A program made the translations under genes and the position numbers. A model generated the notes under the pieces. It did no database searches, had not been told where the DNA came from, and saw nothing but the letters and a program-made list of their open reading frames with translations. A stretch of 64,000 nucleotides of DNA from Rhizobiales bacterium TNE-4. GTDB taxonomy: Bacteria; Pseudomonadota; Alphaproteobacteria; Rhizobiales; Beijerinckiaceae. Within the stretch, counting starts at the first letter, position 1. Each line of letters opens with the position of its first letter. This document shows positions 8,947 to 19,307 of this stretch, piece by piece. Where the stretch lies: positions 1,364,001-1,428,000 of the forward strand of contig JAHRCV010000001.1 of assembly GCA_019083985.1 (NCBI GenBank), written 5' to 3'.

Positions 8947-10245
8947 TCAAACAGTACGAAGGAGCGAGGCGAAGAAAAATCCGTCGGTCTTGGTGCGCAG
9001 AGGCGTCAACAAAATCCCCTGCCCGCCAATGCTGCGATGATGGGCGAGGGCACCGAGACCGGCGCGGCGCGCGACATCATCCACAGCTTCCAGTGCGAAC
9101 CCCGGATGGCGCGCGAGAAAACCCTGCACGGCATCGTCGTTTTCCAGCGGCAGCAGCGAGCAGGTGATATAGGCGATGCGACCGCCCTTCTTGACGAGGC
9201 CCGCGGCGCGATCAAGCACGGCGGCCTGCTCCTTCTGGCGCTGTTCGAGCGCACCGGGGCGCACGCGCCATTTCGCATCAGGATTGCGTCGCCACGTGCC
9301 AGTGCCAGTGCATGGCGCATCGACCACAACGAGATCCGCCTTGCCTTCAAGGTCAGAAACCGGATCGTCGCCTTTGCCCTTCGGCGAACGCACTTGCACA
9401 TTACGCACACCGGCGCGATCCAACCGATCATAGATCGGCGCCAAACGGCGGGTGTCACTATCGGTCGCAAAAATCTGACCGTGATTGTTCATCAACGCAG
9501 CGAGCGCCAGCGTCTTGCCGCCACCGCCCGCGCAAAGATCGATCACTTGCATTGACGTGTCAGGCGCACAGAGTTGCGCGACGAGCTGCGAACCCTCGTC
9601 CTGCACTTCAACATGGCCTTTGAGAAAAGCGGGATCAGATTGAATGGCCGGCGCGCGACCATCATCGCGCAAGGCGATACGCAGGCCGGTGGGGGCGATG
9701 TCAGTTTTGCGGACATGATGATGGGCGAGTTCACGCTCCACCGCATCGACATCAATCTTGAGCGTGTTCACGCGCAGATCAACCGGCGCGCGCTCTGTCA
9801 TCGCAGCCAGTTCTGCCGCGCGCGCTTCGCCAAAGGCAGAAGCGAACAGCGGATCGAGCCATGAAGGATAATCGCCCAACACATGGGCGGGCGCCTCGGC
9901 AAGATTGTCGTGTTCAAGTGCGGCGCGTTCTTCGGATGATAGCGGCTCCGGCGCAAACCGTTCACCGGAGCAGAGCGCGGCGATACCATCGGCGGTGAAA
10001 TGGCGCGTGCGTTTCAGCATGCCAAGCACAAGCGCACGGCCCGTCTCAGCGCCCATGATAAAGGCAGAGGAGGCCTTCACGCGGAGCGCATCATACACAA
10101 GAGCGGCAATCGCGGCGCGGTCGCCAGATCCGGCAAAGCGGTGCTTGAGGCCCCACTCTTTGAGCGCATCCGCCGCGGGGCGGCGCTCGGCCGCAATAGC
10201 ATCGAGGATTTCGATGGCGGCGGATAGACGCGCAGATGGGGTCAC
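8947..10245 (-). CDS. RsmB/NOP2-type RNA cytosine C5-methyltransferase
   Basis: A 432-residue SAM-dependent RNA methyltransferase. An N-terminal NusB/RsmB-like helical domain (about residues 1-130) precedes the Rossmann domain with the SAM site DLCAGGGGKTLALAAL. Both cysteines of the family are present: VVDAPCTGTGTWRRNPD and the nucleophile in YITCSLLP. The probable target is 16S rRNA C967 or a related cytosine, by family. It lies 7 nt after guaB and 12 nt before guaA, making it the middle gene of a GMP-synthesis operon, an arrangement I believe is common in Rhizobiales. Confidence 0.9.
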   Translation of the reverse strand: MTPSARLSAAIEILDAIAAERRPAADALKEWGLKHRFAGSGDRAAIAALVYDALRVKASSAFIMGAETGRALVLGMLKRTRHFTADGIAALCSGERFAPEPLSSEERAALEHDNLAEAPAHVLGDYPSWLDPLFASAFGEARAAELAAMTERAPVDLRVNTLKIDVDAVERELAHHHVRKTDIAPTGLRIALRDDGRAPAIQSDPAFLKGHVEVQDEGSQLVAQLCAPDTSMQVIDLCAGGGGKTLALAALMNNHGQIFATDSDTRRLAPIYDRLDRAGVRNVQVRSPKGKGDDPVSDLEGKADLVVVDAPCTGTGTWRRNPDAKWRVRPGALEQRQKEQAAVLDRAAGLVKKGGRIAYITCSLLPLENDDAVQGFLARHPGFALEAVDDVARRAGLGALAHHRSIGGQGILLTPLRTKTDGFFFASLLRTV

Positions 10246-10252
10246 TCTGATT

Positions 10253-11752
<1,500 letters not shown>

Positions 11753-11832
11753 TCAGGGCGGGCGGATGAGTCGGGGCCCGCTCCCCGGTTGGCGGCTGGC
11801 CTTAGCACGGCAGGTCGGATTGCGGAACCCGT

Positions 11833-11866
11833 AAAAGCCCCGTCCACAGGGCCAAGCGGGCTTTTT
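11833..11866 (-). terminator. hairpin terminator after pap
   Basis: AAAAGCCC (11833-11840) and GGGCTTTT (11858-11865) form a perfect 8-bp stem. Read on the minus strand, it lies just downstream of the pap stop codon and upstream of the guaB start, and ends in a short T-run. It separates the ppx-rlmE-pap and guaB operons. Confidence 0.65.
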
Positions 11867-11889
11867 ATGGTTCGGTGCCCGTGTAGACC

Positions 11890-13455
11890 TCAGCGCTTCA
11901 GTTCGGCTTCGAGCCGGGCTGCCAAGGTTTCGAGCACGGTGAGGCGGGCATGGCGCTTGTGGTTGGCCGCCACTAACGTCCATGGCGCATCGGGCGTCGA
12001 GGTGCGGTCGACCATGTCATTCATGGCGACCTCATAGAGCGGCCATTTGGCCCGGTTGCGCCAATCCTCTGGCGTGATTTTGTAGGTCTTGTAGGCCGTC
12101 GCCTCACGCTCCTGAAAGCGGCGGATCTGCTCATCCTCGCTGATGGCGAGCCAGTATTTGACGACGATCAGGCCAAACCCAGCCATGATTTGCTCGAAAT
12201 CATTGATCTCGCCATAGGCCCGCATCCAATCCTCAGGCTGGCAGAAGCCCTCAACCCGCTCGACGAGGACGCGGCCATACCAAGAGCGATCGAAGAAGGC
12301 GATCTTGCCGAGCGGGGGCACGTGGCGCCAGAAGCGCCAGAGATAAGGCCGTGCCCGCTCCTCTTCATTCGGGGCTGACGTGGGGTAGACCCTATATTGA
12401 CGCGGGTCGAGCGCCTCGCGCACGCGGCGGATCGCTCCGCCCTTCCCGGCGGCATCATTGCCCTCAAACACCATCACGAGCCCGCGCTGACGGAAGGCTT
12501 TCGATTGAACGGCCTCGGTGACCCGCGTTTGTACCGCGCGGAGATCATGCTCATAGGTGGCGGCGTCCGCTTTTGCATCCATGTCGAGCGTCGACAGAAC
12601 AGAGATGAAGGGCAGACCCGGCACGGGTGATGGCGGATGAGCGCGTTTGCCGCGTTTGGGCTTGGCATCTGTGCCGCCCATGAGAGCGGCGGCCGCGTCC
12701 TCTGCCGATTTTTTCATCGCCTCACGATCAGGCTCCGGCAAAGCGAGCGCGGCTTTGATTTTGGCAAGCAAAAGATTGCCGACGGCAATATCCCGATAAT
12801 GCGGATCGGAGGCGGACACCACGTCCCAAGGAGCGAGCCCTGTCGATGTCAGCTGCGCCATGTCGAGCGCCGCTTCCATCAATTTCTTCTGTTCGGATTT
12901 CGTGTCGGCGCGATCCCACTCGCGCACGATAGGTCTCTGCCACACACCACCCTTTTCGGCGTCGTCGAGCCGTTTGGCAGCCAGCTTGCGCGGCATGTGC
13001 AGCCACAGCTTCAAAATCAACACACGCTCTTCAACCAGCATGGCCTCTAAGCGGTTGATATGTTCGAGCGCATCATGAAAAGCGGCGCGCGATAATTTGC
13101 CGGTCGCGCGCTTGAGCATCGGCTGGTGATACCAAGACCCCAGCATGATGCCAGTCCGGCCCTTGGGCGGCAGATCGCGCCAATAGCGCCAAGGGAAAGG
13201 ACGCAAGCGTTCCTCATCGGTCTGACCGTCATAGGTCATGGTGACGAGGTTTTGTGCGTTCATCCACTCGTAGAAACGATTGAGCACACCGCCCTTGCCC
13301 GCACCATCAGGTCCATTGATCAGAATGAGGATCGAGGCCTTTTTCGTCTCCGCTAAGGCCGCTTGGGCGGCAAGGAGATCGACACGCAATTGCGTCGCGA
13401 GTTTTTCAAACTCCGCCTTGTCGAGTGAATGATCGAGTGCGGCGGAGTCGAACAT
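11890..13455 (-). CDS. pap: polyphosphate:AMP phosphotransferase (double PPK2)
   Basis: Uses polyphosphate to phosphorylate AMP (family function). The 521-residue chain holds two tandem PPK2 domains, each with a P-loop: NGPDGAGKGG at residues 47-56 and EGNDAAGKGG near residue 308. The second half also has the lid-type FDRSWYGRVLVERVEGF. Two-domain PPK2 proteins form class II, the Pap type. I start it at ATG 13455, because the longer frame upstream overlaps rlmE and the extra residues are basic junk. The stop of rlmE is 4 nt before this start, so translation is probably coupled. Confidence 0.92.
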   Translation of the reverse strand: MFDSAALDHSLDKAEFEKLATQLRVDLLAAQAALAETKKASILILINGPDGAGKGGVLNRFYEWMNAQNLVTMTYDGQTDEERLRPFPWRYWRDLPPKGRTGIMLGSWYHQPMLKRATGKLSRAAFHDALEHINRLEAMLVEERVLILKLWLHMPRKLAAKRLDDAEKGGVWQRPIVREWDRADTKSEQKKLMEAALDMAQLTSTGLAPWDVVSASDPHYRDIAVGNLLLAKIKAALALPEPDREAMKKSAEDAAAALMGGTDAKPKRGKRAHPPSPVPGLPFISVLSTLDMDAKADAATYEHDLRAVQTRVTEAVQSKAFRQRGLVMVFEGNDAAGKGGAIRRVREALDPRQYRVYPTSAPNEEERARPYLWRFWRHVPPLGKIAFFDRSWYGRVLVERVEGFCQPEDWMRAYGEINDFEQIMAGFGLIVVKYWLAISEDEQIRRFQEREATAYKTYKITPEDWRNRAKWPLYEVAMNDMVDRTSTPDAPWTLVAANHKRHARLTVLETLAARLEAELKR

Positions 13456-13459
13456 CGGC

Positions 13460-14185
13460 TCAATCCTCTTTCTCTTCTTGCGGCTCCGCCTTGCGACCGC
13501 GGAATCCGGTGGCCAGCACATAAAGCTCGGCTGAATCCTTGCGACTGGCGGCAGGCTTCACATGTTTAACCGTCGAAAAATCACGTTTCAGATCGGCCAG
13601 CAGCGTTCCTTCCGTGCCGCCTTGCAGCACTTTAGCAACAAAGGCACCGCCGGGCGCCAAAACTTCGCGGGCAAATTCAATCGCCAGTTCAGCGAGCGCA
13701 ACAATCTTCAGATGATCGGTTTTCTTATGTCCGGTGGCATTGGCCGCCATGTCGGACATGACGACATCGGCAGGCCCGCCGAGCATCGCGCGCAATTTCT
13801 CAGGCGCATCGGGCTCCAAAAAGTCCATGACGGCGAAATCGACACCGGCAATCGGTTCAATATCGAGCAGATCGATGCCGACGATCTTGCCTTTGGGCCC
13901 AATGCGCTTGACCGCCACTTGCGACCAGCCGCCAGGTGCTGCACCCAAATCGACAACGCGCGCACCGGGCTTCAACAGCTTATATTTATCGTCGATTTCG
14001 ATCAGCTTGAATGCGGCGCGCGAACGCCAGCCTTCGCGCTTGGCGCGTGCGACATAAGGATCGTTTAATTGCCGTGCGAGCCAGCGTGTCTGCGAAACGG
14101 TTTTCTTTTTCGCCGTCTTCACGCGCTGCTTGAGCGAGCGGCCACCTTCGCGGCCTGAGCCGCCACCAGAACCTGATCCCGTCAC
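13460..14185 (-). CDS. rlmE: 23S rRNA 2'-O-methyltransferase RlmE (FtsJ/RrmJ)
   Basis: Methylates the ribose of U2552 in the 23S A-loop (family knowledge). 241 residues, with a basic glycine-rich N-terminal extension, a SAM motif [15 protein letters not shown], and the catalytic K-D-K-E set visible in [25 protein letters not shown] and [11 protein letters not shown]. It overlaps ppx upstream by 4 nt and is followed 4 nt later by pap. The tail is acidic (EEKED). Confidence 0.95.
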   Translation of the reverse strand: MTGSGSGGGSGREGGRSLKQRVKTAKKKTVSQTRWLARQLNDPYVARAKREGWRSRAAFKLIEIDDKYKLLKPGARVVDLGAAPGGWSQVAVKRIGPKGKIVGIDLLDIEPIAGVDFAVMDFLEPDAPEKLRAMLGGPADVVMSDMAANATGHKKTDHLKIVALAELAIEFAREVLAPGGAFVAKVLQGGTEGTLLADLKRDFSTVKHVKPAASRKDSAELYVLATGFRGRKAEPQEEKED

Positions 14186-15246
14186 GACCGCGCCCCATTC
14201 ACGCGCCAGCCATCTTCCAGCATCAGATCCATCAGAATTCCTTCACGCAAACCACGATCGGCGATGCGGAGGCGGCGCGCGGGAAATGCCCGGCGGATTG
14301 CCTCCAGAATGGCGCAGCCTGCCAGCACAAGATCAGCCCGTTCGGGTCCGATGCAGGCATTGGCCGCGCGCTGGTCGTAACTCATGTCGAGTAGGGCTGC
14401 GAGAATGTCATCGATTTCGCCACTCTCCATCCACAAGCCATCGACACGCCGACGATCATAGCGCTCTAACCCGAGATGAACGCCGGCAATCGTCGTCACC
14501 GTTCCCGACGTGCCCAGCAAATGGAAATTGTCGCAACGCGCAGCGTCGGTGACGCGTGTGTGGAAGGGACGCAATTCGTGTTCAACTTCTGCCACCATGG
14601 CATCGAACACCGCGCGCGTGACCTGATGGCCCCCATGCTTTTCGGCGAGGCTCACCACACCGAGCGGTAAGGACGTCCACGCAGCAACGCGGTTGCGCAA
14701 TTCGCCTGCGCCCGCCTGCAGCCAAACGAGTTCAGAGGAACCGCCGCCAATATCGAACAGCACGACACCCTTGGCGTTCGGATCGGCCAGGGCCGCGCAG
14801 CCGGCGGCCGCGAGATGGGCCTCCGTTTCGCGGTCAACGATCTCAAGACCCAACCCTGTCTCATGTTGAACGCGATGGATGAAATCAGCACCGTTCGTGG
14901 CGGCGCGGCAGGCTTCGGTCGCGATGAGGCGGAAACGATTGACGTTGCGCGCCTCCATCTTGCCCCGGCAAATCCGCAACGCAGCGATGGTGCGGGCAAT
15001 CGCCGCCTCGCCCAAACGGCCAGAACCAGACAGGCCCTCACCGAGCCGAACGATACGCGAAAAGGCGTCGAGGATGCGGAAGCCGCCGGGTACCGGGCGA
15101 GCGATCAGCAAGCGGCAATTATTGGTGCCAAGATCGAGGGCGGCATAGACGGGCTTTGTGCGGGCCTGTCGGCCCTGAGGGTGCGCGGACGCCGGGACCG
15201 TTCCGTCTGTCAGGGGTGCAGGCGATATCGTCTCCACCCGCGTCAC
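14182..15246 (-). CDS. ppx: Ppx/GppA exopolyphosphatase family protein
   Basis: A 354-residue member of the ASKHA-fold phosphatases that hydrolyse polyphosphate or pppGpp. Diagnostic phosphate loops are [14 protein letters not shown] near residue 38 and [14 protein letters not shown] near residue 170. The protein is the short form, without the C-terminal HD domain of E. coli Ppx (about 510 residues). Its operon with pap argues for a polyphosphate role over pppGpp, though the two cannot be separated by sequence. Confidence 0.9.
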   Translation of the reverse strand: MTRVETISPAPLTDGTVPASAHPQGRQARTKPVYAALDLGTNNCRLLIARPVPGGFRILDAFSRIVRLGEGLSGSGRLGEAAIARTIAALRICRGKMEARNVNRFRLIATEACRAATNGADFIHRVQHETGLGLEIVDRETEAHLAAAGCAALADPNAKGVVLFDIGGGSSELVWLQAGAGELRNRVAAWTSLPLGVVSLAEKHGGHQVTRAVFDAMVAEVEHELRPFHTRVTDAARCDNFHLLGTSGTVTTIAGVHLGLERYDRRRVDGLWMESGEIDDILAALLDMSYDQRAANACIGPERADLVLAGCAILEAIRRAFPARRLRIADRGLREGILMDLMLEDGWRVNGARS

Positions 15247-15290
15247 GGTTTCTCCCTCTCCGGCTCAACACCAACTGCAGGGAGAGTGTA

Positions 15291-15776
15291 TCAAGCCGCT
15301 GCGGCAGGTTCCACCTTTTCGGAAGGGTTTTGCGCTGTCGGCACAGGGCGTTGCACAACGGGATCGGCGGGTTTGACCCGCCCAAGCTCAACCAGTCGCC
15401 CGATATGACCCCAGACGGCGCGCGGGGCAATCGGCTTGCACAGGACGTCATCGACGCCGGCGGCCAAGGCTTCCTCGATCAGTCGGCGATGTGGCCGTGA
15501 GACCATCAGCATCACAGGCGTCTGCCAGATGCTGCGGGACCGGTCGGCCCGGAGCATACGGGCCACCTCGACCCCGCTCAGAAATGGAATATCGACGTCA
15601 ATGATCATGAGATCGGGCCTCGCCTCGGCCAGTCCGCTTAAGGCTTCAGCCCCGTCCGTGGCCTCGAACACGCGTTTGATGCCGCTTTGGGCCATCATGT
15701 CGCGGAGCACACGGCGGCAATAGACGCTCGGATCGGCGATCAACACGGTTAGGTCAGGCAGCATCAAGGGGCCCAT
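15291..15776 (-). CDS. CheY-like response regulator receiver
   Basis: A 161-residue protein made of one receiver domain and a proline-rich tail with no DNA-binding part. The phospho-acceptor aspartate is in LMIIDVDIPFLSG (near residue 57), an acidic residue (LIADPS) precedes it and a lysine follows in VLCKPIAPRAVW. It has no adjacent histidine kinase. The last 25 residues after the receiver are low complexity. Confidence 0.9.
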   Translation of the reverse strand: MGPLMLPDLTVLIADPSVYCRRVLRDMMAQSGIKRVFEATDGAEALSGLAEARPDLMIIDVDIPFLSGVEVARMLRADRSRSIWQTPVMLMVSRPHRRLIEEALAAGVDDVLCKPIAPRAVWGHIGRLVELGRVKPADPVVQRPVPTAQNPSEKVEPAAAA

Positions 15777-15878
15777 GGCAGCGTATCCTCTGCGGTTTTA
15801 TGCCCTGTCCGGCGTTAAAGCTTCGCAAAATCGAACGATGGACTTGTCGCGATGCGGTGATCGCCCTAATCCTAGGGG

Positions 15879-15962
15879 CACTCACGGGGTGCTGTGAAAG
15901 CTGAGAGGTCGCAAGGCCAACCCGTCGAACCTGATCCGGATCATGCCGGCGGAGGGATGAGC
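15879..15962 (+). promoter_or_regulatory. TPP riboswitch (THI element)
   Basis: The conserved blocks occur in order: GGGGTGC at 15886-15892, CTGAGA at 15901-15906, ACCCGTCGAACCTGATC, and GGATCATGCCGGCGGAGGGA. A P1 stem can be drawn between CTCA (15881-15884) and TGAG (15958-15961). It lies in the 5' leader of thiBPQ and should reduce import when thiamine pyrophosphate is plentiful. Confidence 0.95.
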
Positions 15963-16002
15963 ATGGTGAAACTGTTCAATCATGTAATTCTGCGCACGGC
16001 AT

Positions 16003-16020
16003 GGCCCTTCACAAGGAGCC
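16003..16020 (+). promoter_or_regulatory. predicted Shine-Dalgarno-sequestering hairpin of the TPP riboswitch
   Basis: GGC-CCTT (16003-16009), loop CAC, then AAGG-A-GCC (16013-16020) fold into a 7-bp stem with one bulge. The 3' arm contains AAGGAG, the ribosome site of thiB 8 nt before ATG 16026. This suggests that the riboswitch acts at translation initiation. It also supports 16026 as the real start. Confidence 0.5.
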
Positions 16021-16025
16021 GCACA

Positions 16026-17030
16026 ATGCTGATGCGTTTCGTTCTCACCGCCGCTCTGGCGATTGGTATCGCCGCCCCGGTTGCCGCGCAGGATAAGCCT
16101 GCGCTGACGGTCTACACCTACTCATCCTTCACCGGGAAATACGGCCCCGGTCAGGCCATCAAGCAGGCCTTTGAAGCGCAGTGCGATTGCACGCTGAACT
16201 ATATGGCAATGGATGATGCTGGCAGCCTCTTCGCCCGGTTGAAGCTTGAAGGTGAATCCACCAAGGCCGATGTTGTCCTCGGTCTTGATGCCAACCTCGC
16301 GGCTGAAGCGAACGCGACGGGATTGTTCGCACCGCATGGCGTCGATCCAAAAACCTTATCACTGCCGCTGGCGTGGACCGATCCGACGCTCGTGCCGTTT
16401 GATTGGGGCTATCTTGCTTTCATCTACGACGAGACGAAGCTCAAAAATCCGCCGAAAAGCCTGAAGGAACTTGTTGAGACGGCCAATGGTCCGAAGATCG
16501 TCGTGCAAGATCCGCGCACGTCGGCCCCGGGTCTCGGTTTCATGCTATGGATGGCTAGTGTTTATGGCGACAAGGCCCCTGACGCATGGAAGCAATTGCG
16601 TCCGCGGATCGTTACTTTCACCAAGGGCTGGTCGGAAGCCTATGGGCTCTTCCTCAAAGGGGAAGCCGATATGGTGCTGAGCTATACCACTTCGCCCGCC
16701 TATCACATCGCGGTAGAGAAGAAGAACCAGTACAAGGCCGCGCCTTTCGCTGAAGGTCATTACGTCCACATTGAACTCGCCGGCGTGACGAAAGTGACGA
16801 AGCAGAAAGAACTCGCCAATCGCTTCATCGCTTTCATGCTGTCGGATGCGTTCCAATCGAAAATGCCAGAAGGCAATTTCATGTATCCCGCACGCACACC
16901 CGCCGCAGGTCTGCCAGCGTCCTATGCGGATCTTATCAAGCCGTCGAAAGCGATCCTGATGCCACCGGCCGAAGTGCGCGACAGACGCCGTGCCTTGGTC
17001 GATGCGTGGCTCGACGCGACGGCGCGCTGA
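16026..17030 (+). CDS. thiB: thiamine ABC transporter, periplasmic binding protein
   Basis: A 334-residue type 2 periplasmic binding protein for thiamine and its phosphates. The N-terminus from ATG 16026 is a clean Sec signal ending PVAAQ. The mature chain starts with LTVYTYSSFTGKYGPG, the ThiB signature, followed by FDWGYLAFIYDE and SYTTSPAYH. A longer frame opens inside the riboswitch, including an in-frame ATG at 15963, but it would precede the signal peptide and is not favoured. First gene of thiBPQ under the TPP riboswitch. Confidence 0.95.
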   Translation: MLMRFVLTAALAIGIAAPVAAQDKPALTVYTYSSFTGKYGPGQAIKQAFEAQCDCTLNYMAMDDAGSLFARLKLEGESTKADVVLGLDANLAAEANATGLFAPHGVDPKTLSLPLAWTDPTLVPFDWGYLAFIYDETKLKNPPKSLKELVETANGPKIVVQDPRTSAPGLGFMLWMASVYGDKAPDAWKQLRPRIVTFTKGWSEAYGLFLKGEADMVLSYTTSPAYHIAVEKKNQYKAAPFAEGHYVHIELAGVTKVTKQKELANRFIAFMLSDAFQSKMPEGNFMYPARTPAAGLPASYADLIKPSKAILMPPAEVRDRRRALVDAWLDATAR

Positions 17031-18603
17031 CGGCGACGCATTGGCTGGCCGCTTAATCTTATTTCAGCCCGGGCCAATGGCGGCGCTCGCCGTTGGCCTT
17101 CCTGTGCTTGTGGCCCTGATGGGGCTCGCCATGGCTGGTGGCGGGCTCGATCCAGCCGCGTTAAAGCAAGCGCATGTGCAGAGGGTCATCGTCTTTTCGA
17201 CGGTGCAGGCCTTTCTCTCGACAGTGATCGCGCTGGTTGTAGGGGCAGCGCTGGCCCTCGCACTCGCGCGGCGTGCAGCCTTCCCAGGCCGCGCAACGCT
17301 GATCGCACTCCTTTCCACTGCGACGGTGTTGCCCGGCATTGTCGTGGTCTTCTCCATTGTCGCGCTTTACGGCCGCAGCGGTTTTGTTACGGGCACAGCC
17401 CGAGCACTTGGCTTCGAATGGGGTAGCTGGCTCTATGGACTGCCGGGCATTCTCATCGCCCATGCATTCCAGAACATTCCGTTTGCAGCGCGGCTTTATC
17501 TCCATGCGCTTGAACGCACACCGCCCGAACACCATCGCTTGGCGGCTGGCCTCGGCATGACACCTTTTGCGATTTTCCGGCATCTTGATTGGCCTCGCCT
17601 GAAAGCCGAAACAGCCGGGCTCGCAGCCCTGATCTTTCTCTTATGCTTCATCAGTTTTGCGGTGGTACTGGCGCTTGGCGGTGGACCAAACCGCGCCACC
17701 CTCGAAGTGGCCATTTATGACGCGCTACGCGGCGAAGCCGATTTCGCGCGCGCGGCCACACTCGCTCTCTTGCAAGTCGCAATCGGTCTCGGGCTCACCT
17801 TGATCCTCGCGTGGCGTACTGCGCCTATCGCCGAGGAAGCGGGCTCGCGCTACGCGCTTCTGCGTGCGGACCGCTCCGCGTTGCCATTGCGCTTGTGGGA
17901 TATCGCCGTCCTGATCATTACGGCCTTATTCATCGCGCCGCCCATCCTCAGCCTTCTCTCAGGCGCGTTTTTCATCACGACGCTTGTCACGCCCGATATG
18001 ATCCGTGCGCTGATGACAAGCCTTGCGCTTGCGACAGGTACGGCCTTCGTTGCTACCCTCATCGCTTATGCCATGGCGCGTGGCGCAATCGCCGGACGAC
18101 GTGTTCTTTATGGGGGGCTGGCATATGCCACTTTGGCGATGCCGCCTTTCGCCATGGTGGCCGGGCTTTATTTCGCGCTGCGCCCGCTCGCCAATGTCAT
18201 GGCGCTCGGCATACCGCTGATCATTTTCATTAATGCGCTGATGGCCCTGCCCTTCGCCTATCGGTTGATCGAAACACCGCTGGCGATTGCCCATCAGCGT
18301 CATGGACGGTTGGCACAATCACTGGGCATGACCGGGCGCGATCGCCTCCGCTTTGTTGAATGGCCCTTGCTGCGTCGACCGCTTTTTACGGCGGCGGCCT
18401 TAGCGGCTGCTCTGTCCCTTGGTGATTTCGGCGTGATCGCATTTTTCGGCGGCAGCGATTTCGTCACGCTCCCCTTGATGCTGTATCAACAACTCGGCGC
18501 CTACCGAATGGATGAGGCCAGTGCGACAGCGCTGCTGCTGGCCCTTCTCGTTTTTGTGTTTGCGCTCGGCGCGTTAAAAGAGACCGGTCATGCTCACAGT
18601 TGA
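17002..18603 (+). CDS. thiP: thiamine ABC transporter permease
   Basis: About 533 residues with roughly twelve membrane segments in two fused BPD permease halves, as usual for ThiP. Each half ends with an EAA-like loop: HRLAAGLGMTPFAIFRHLDW and, 250 residues later, GRLAQSLGMTGRDRLRFVEW. The start is uncertain: GTG 16990, ATG 17002, TTG 17041 and ATG 17077 are in frame and none has a good ribosome site; 17002 would overlap thiB by 29 nt. The 3' end overlaps thiQ by 14 nt. Confidence 0.93.
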   Translation: MRGSTRRRADGDALAGRLILFQPGPMAALAVGLPVLVALMGLAMAGGGLDPAALKQAHVQRVIVFSTVQAFLSTVIALVVGAALALALARRAAFPGRATLIALLSTATVLPGIVVVFSIVALYGRSGFVTGTARALGFEWGSWLYGLPGILIAHAFQNIPFAARLYLHALERTPPEHHRLAAGLGMTPFAIFRHLDWPRLKAETAGLAALIFLLCFISFAVVLALGGGPNRATLEVAIYDALRGEADFARAATLALLQVAIGLGLTLILAWRTAPIAEEAGSRYALLRADRSALPLRLWDIAVLIITALFIAPPILSLLSGAFFITTLVTPDMIRALMTSLALATGTAFVATLIAYAMARGAIAGRRVLYGGLAYATLAMPPFAMVAGLYFALRPLANVMALGIPLIIFINALMALPFAYRLIETPLAIAHQRHGRLAQSLGMTGRDRLRFVEWPLLRRPLFTAAALAAALSLGDFGVIAFFGGSDFVTLPLMLYQQLGAYRMDEASATALLLALLVFVFALGALKETGHAHS

Positions 18604-19285
18604 ATCGGTCTTGGTGACCTATCCCGGCTTTAATGGGCTTTACGATTTCACTCTGCCACGCGGCACGTTGGCGGCCGTGATCGGGCCATCGGGCGGCGGG
18701 AAAACAACACTCTTCAACGCCCTTGGCGGCTTTGAAACCCTAACATCGGGCCGCATGACCTTCGATGGCGTGGACTTTACGACGTCGCCTCCCGCCGCGC
18801 GCCCGACGGCCATGCTGTTTCAAGATCACAATCTGTTTCCACACCTCACCGCCATTGAGAATGTCGCGCTCGGGATTGATCCCGGATTGCGCCTTGATGC
18901 CGCGCAATGGCGTGATGCAGACCATGCGCTCACGCAGACAGGTCTTGGCGGTATGGCTGGCCGTCTGCCTGCCGCGCTTTCAGGCGGGCAACGTCAGCGT
19001 GTTGCGCTGGCGCGTGCGCTTGTCCGCAACAGGCCGATCCTGCTCCTTGATGAACCCTTCGGCGCGCTCGACCCCGGTTTGCGTAAAGAGATGATCGCAC
19101 TTGTCGACGCTCTGCGACGGGAGCGTGATTTCACGGTGTTGATGTCATTGCACACGCCGGAGGATGCGCTCGGTTTAGCAGACCGCATGCTTTTCATCGC
19201 GGATGGCCGGGTTCAACTCAACGAAACGCCGGAGCGGGTTCTCCACTCCGGCGCTTCAGAACTCCGCCGATTTTTAGGACGCTGA
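18590..19285 (+). CDS. thiQ: thiamine ABC transporter ATPase
   Basis: A 231-residue ABC ATPase: Walker A GPSGGGKTT near residue 33, Q-loop FQDHNLFPHLT, signature LSGGQRQRVALARAL, Walker B ILLLDEPFGALD and a switch histidine in SLHTPEDAL. It closes the thiBPQ operon and couples ATP hydrolysis to thiamine uptake. It converges on the RND pump gene with only 8 nt between stops. Confidence 0.95.
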   Translation: MLTVESVLVTYPGFNGLYDFTLPRGTLAAVIGPSGGGKTTLFNALGGFETLTSGRMTFDGVDFTTSPPAARPTAMLFQDHNLFPHLTAIENVALGIDPGLRLDAAQWRDADHALTQTGLGGMAGRLPAALSGGQRQRVALARALVRNRPILLLDEPFGALDPGLRKEMIALVDALRRERDFTVLMSLHTPEDALGLADRMLFIADGRVQLNETPERVLHSGASELRRFLGR

Positions 19286-19287
19286 CC

Positions 19288-19307
19288 GCCCGCTTAATCG
19301 GGCTTTT
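19288..19307 (+). terminator. thiQ terminator
   Basis: GCCCG (19288-19292), loop CTTAAT, CGGGC (19299-19303), then TTTT. It lies just after thiQ and overlaps the stop codon of the convergent RND gene. The stem is only 5 bp but fully GC. Confidence 0.5.
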
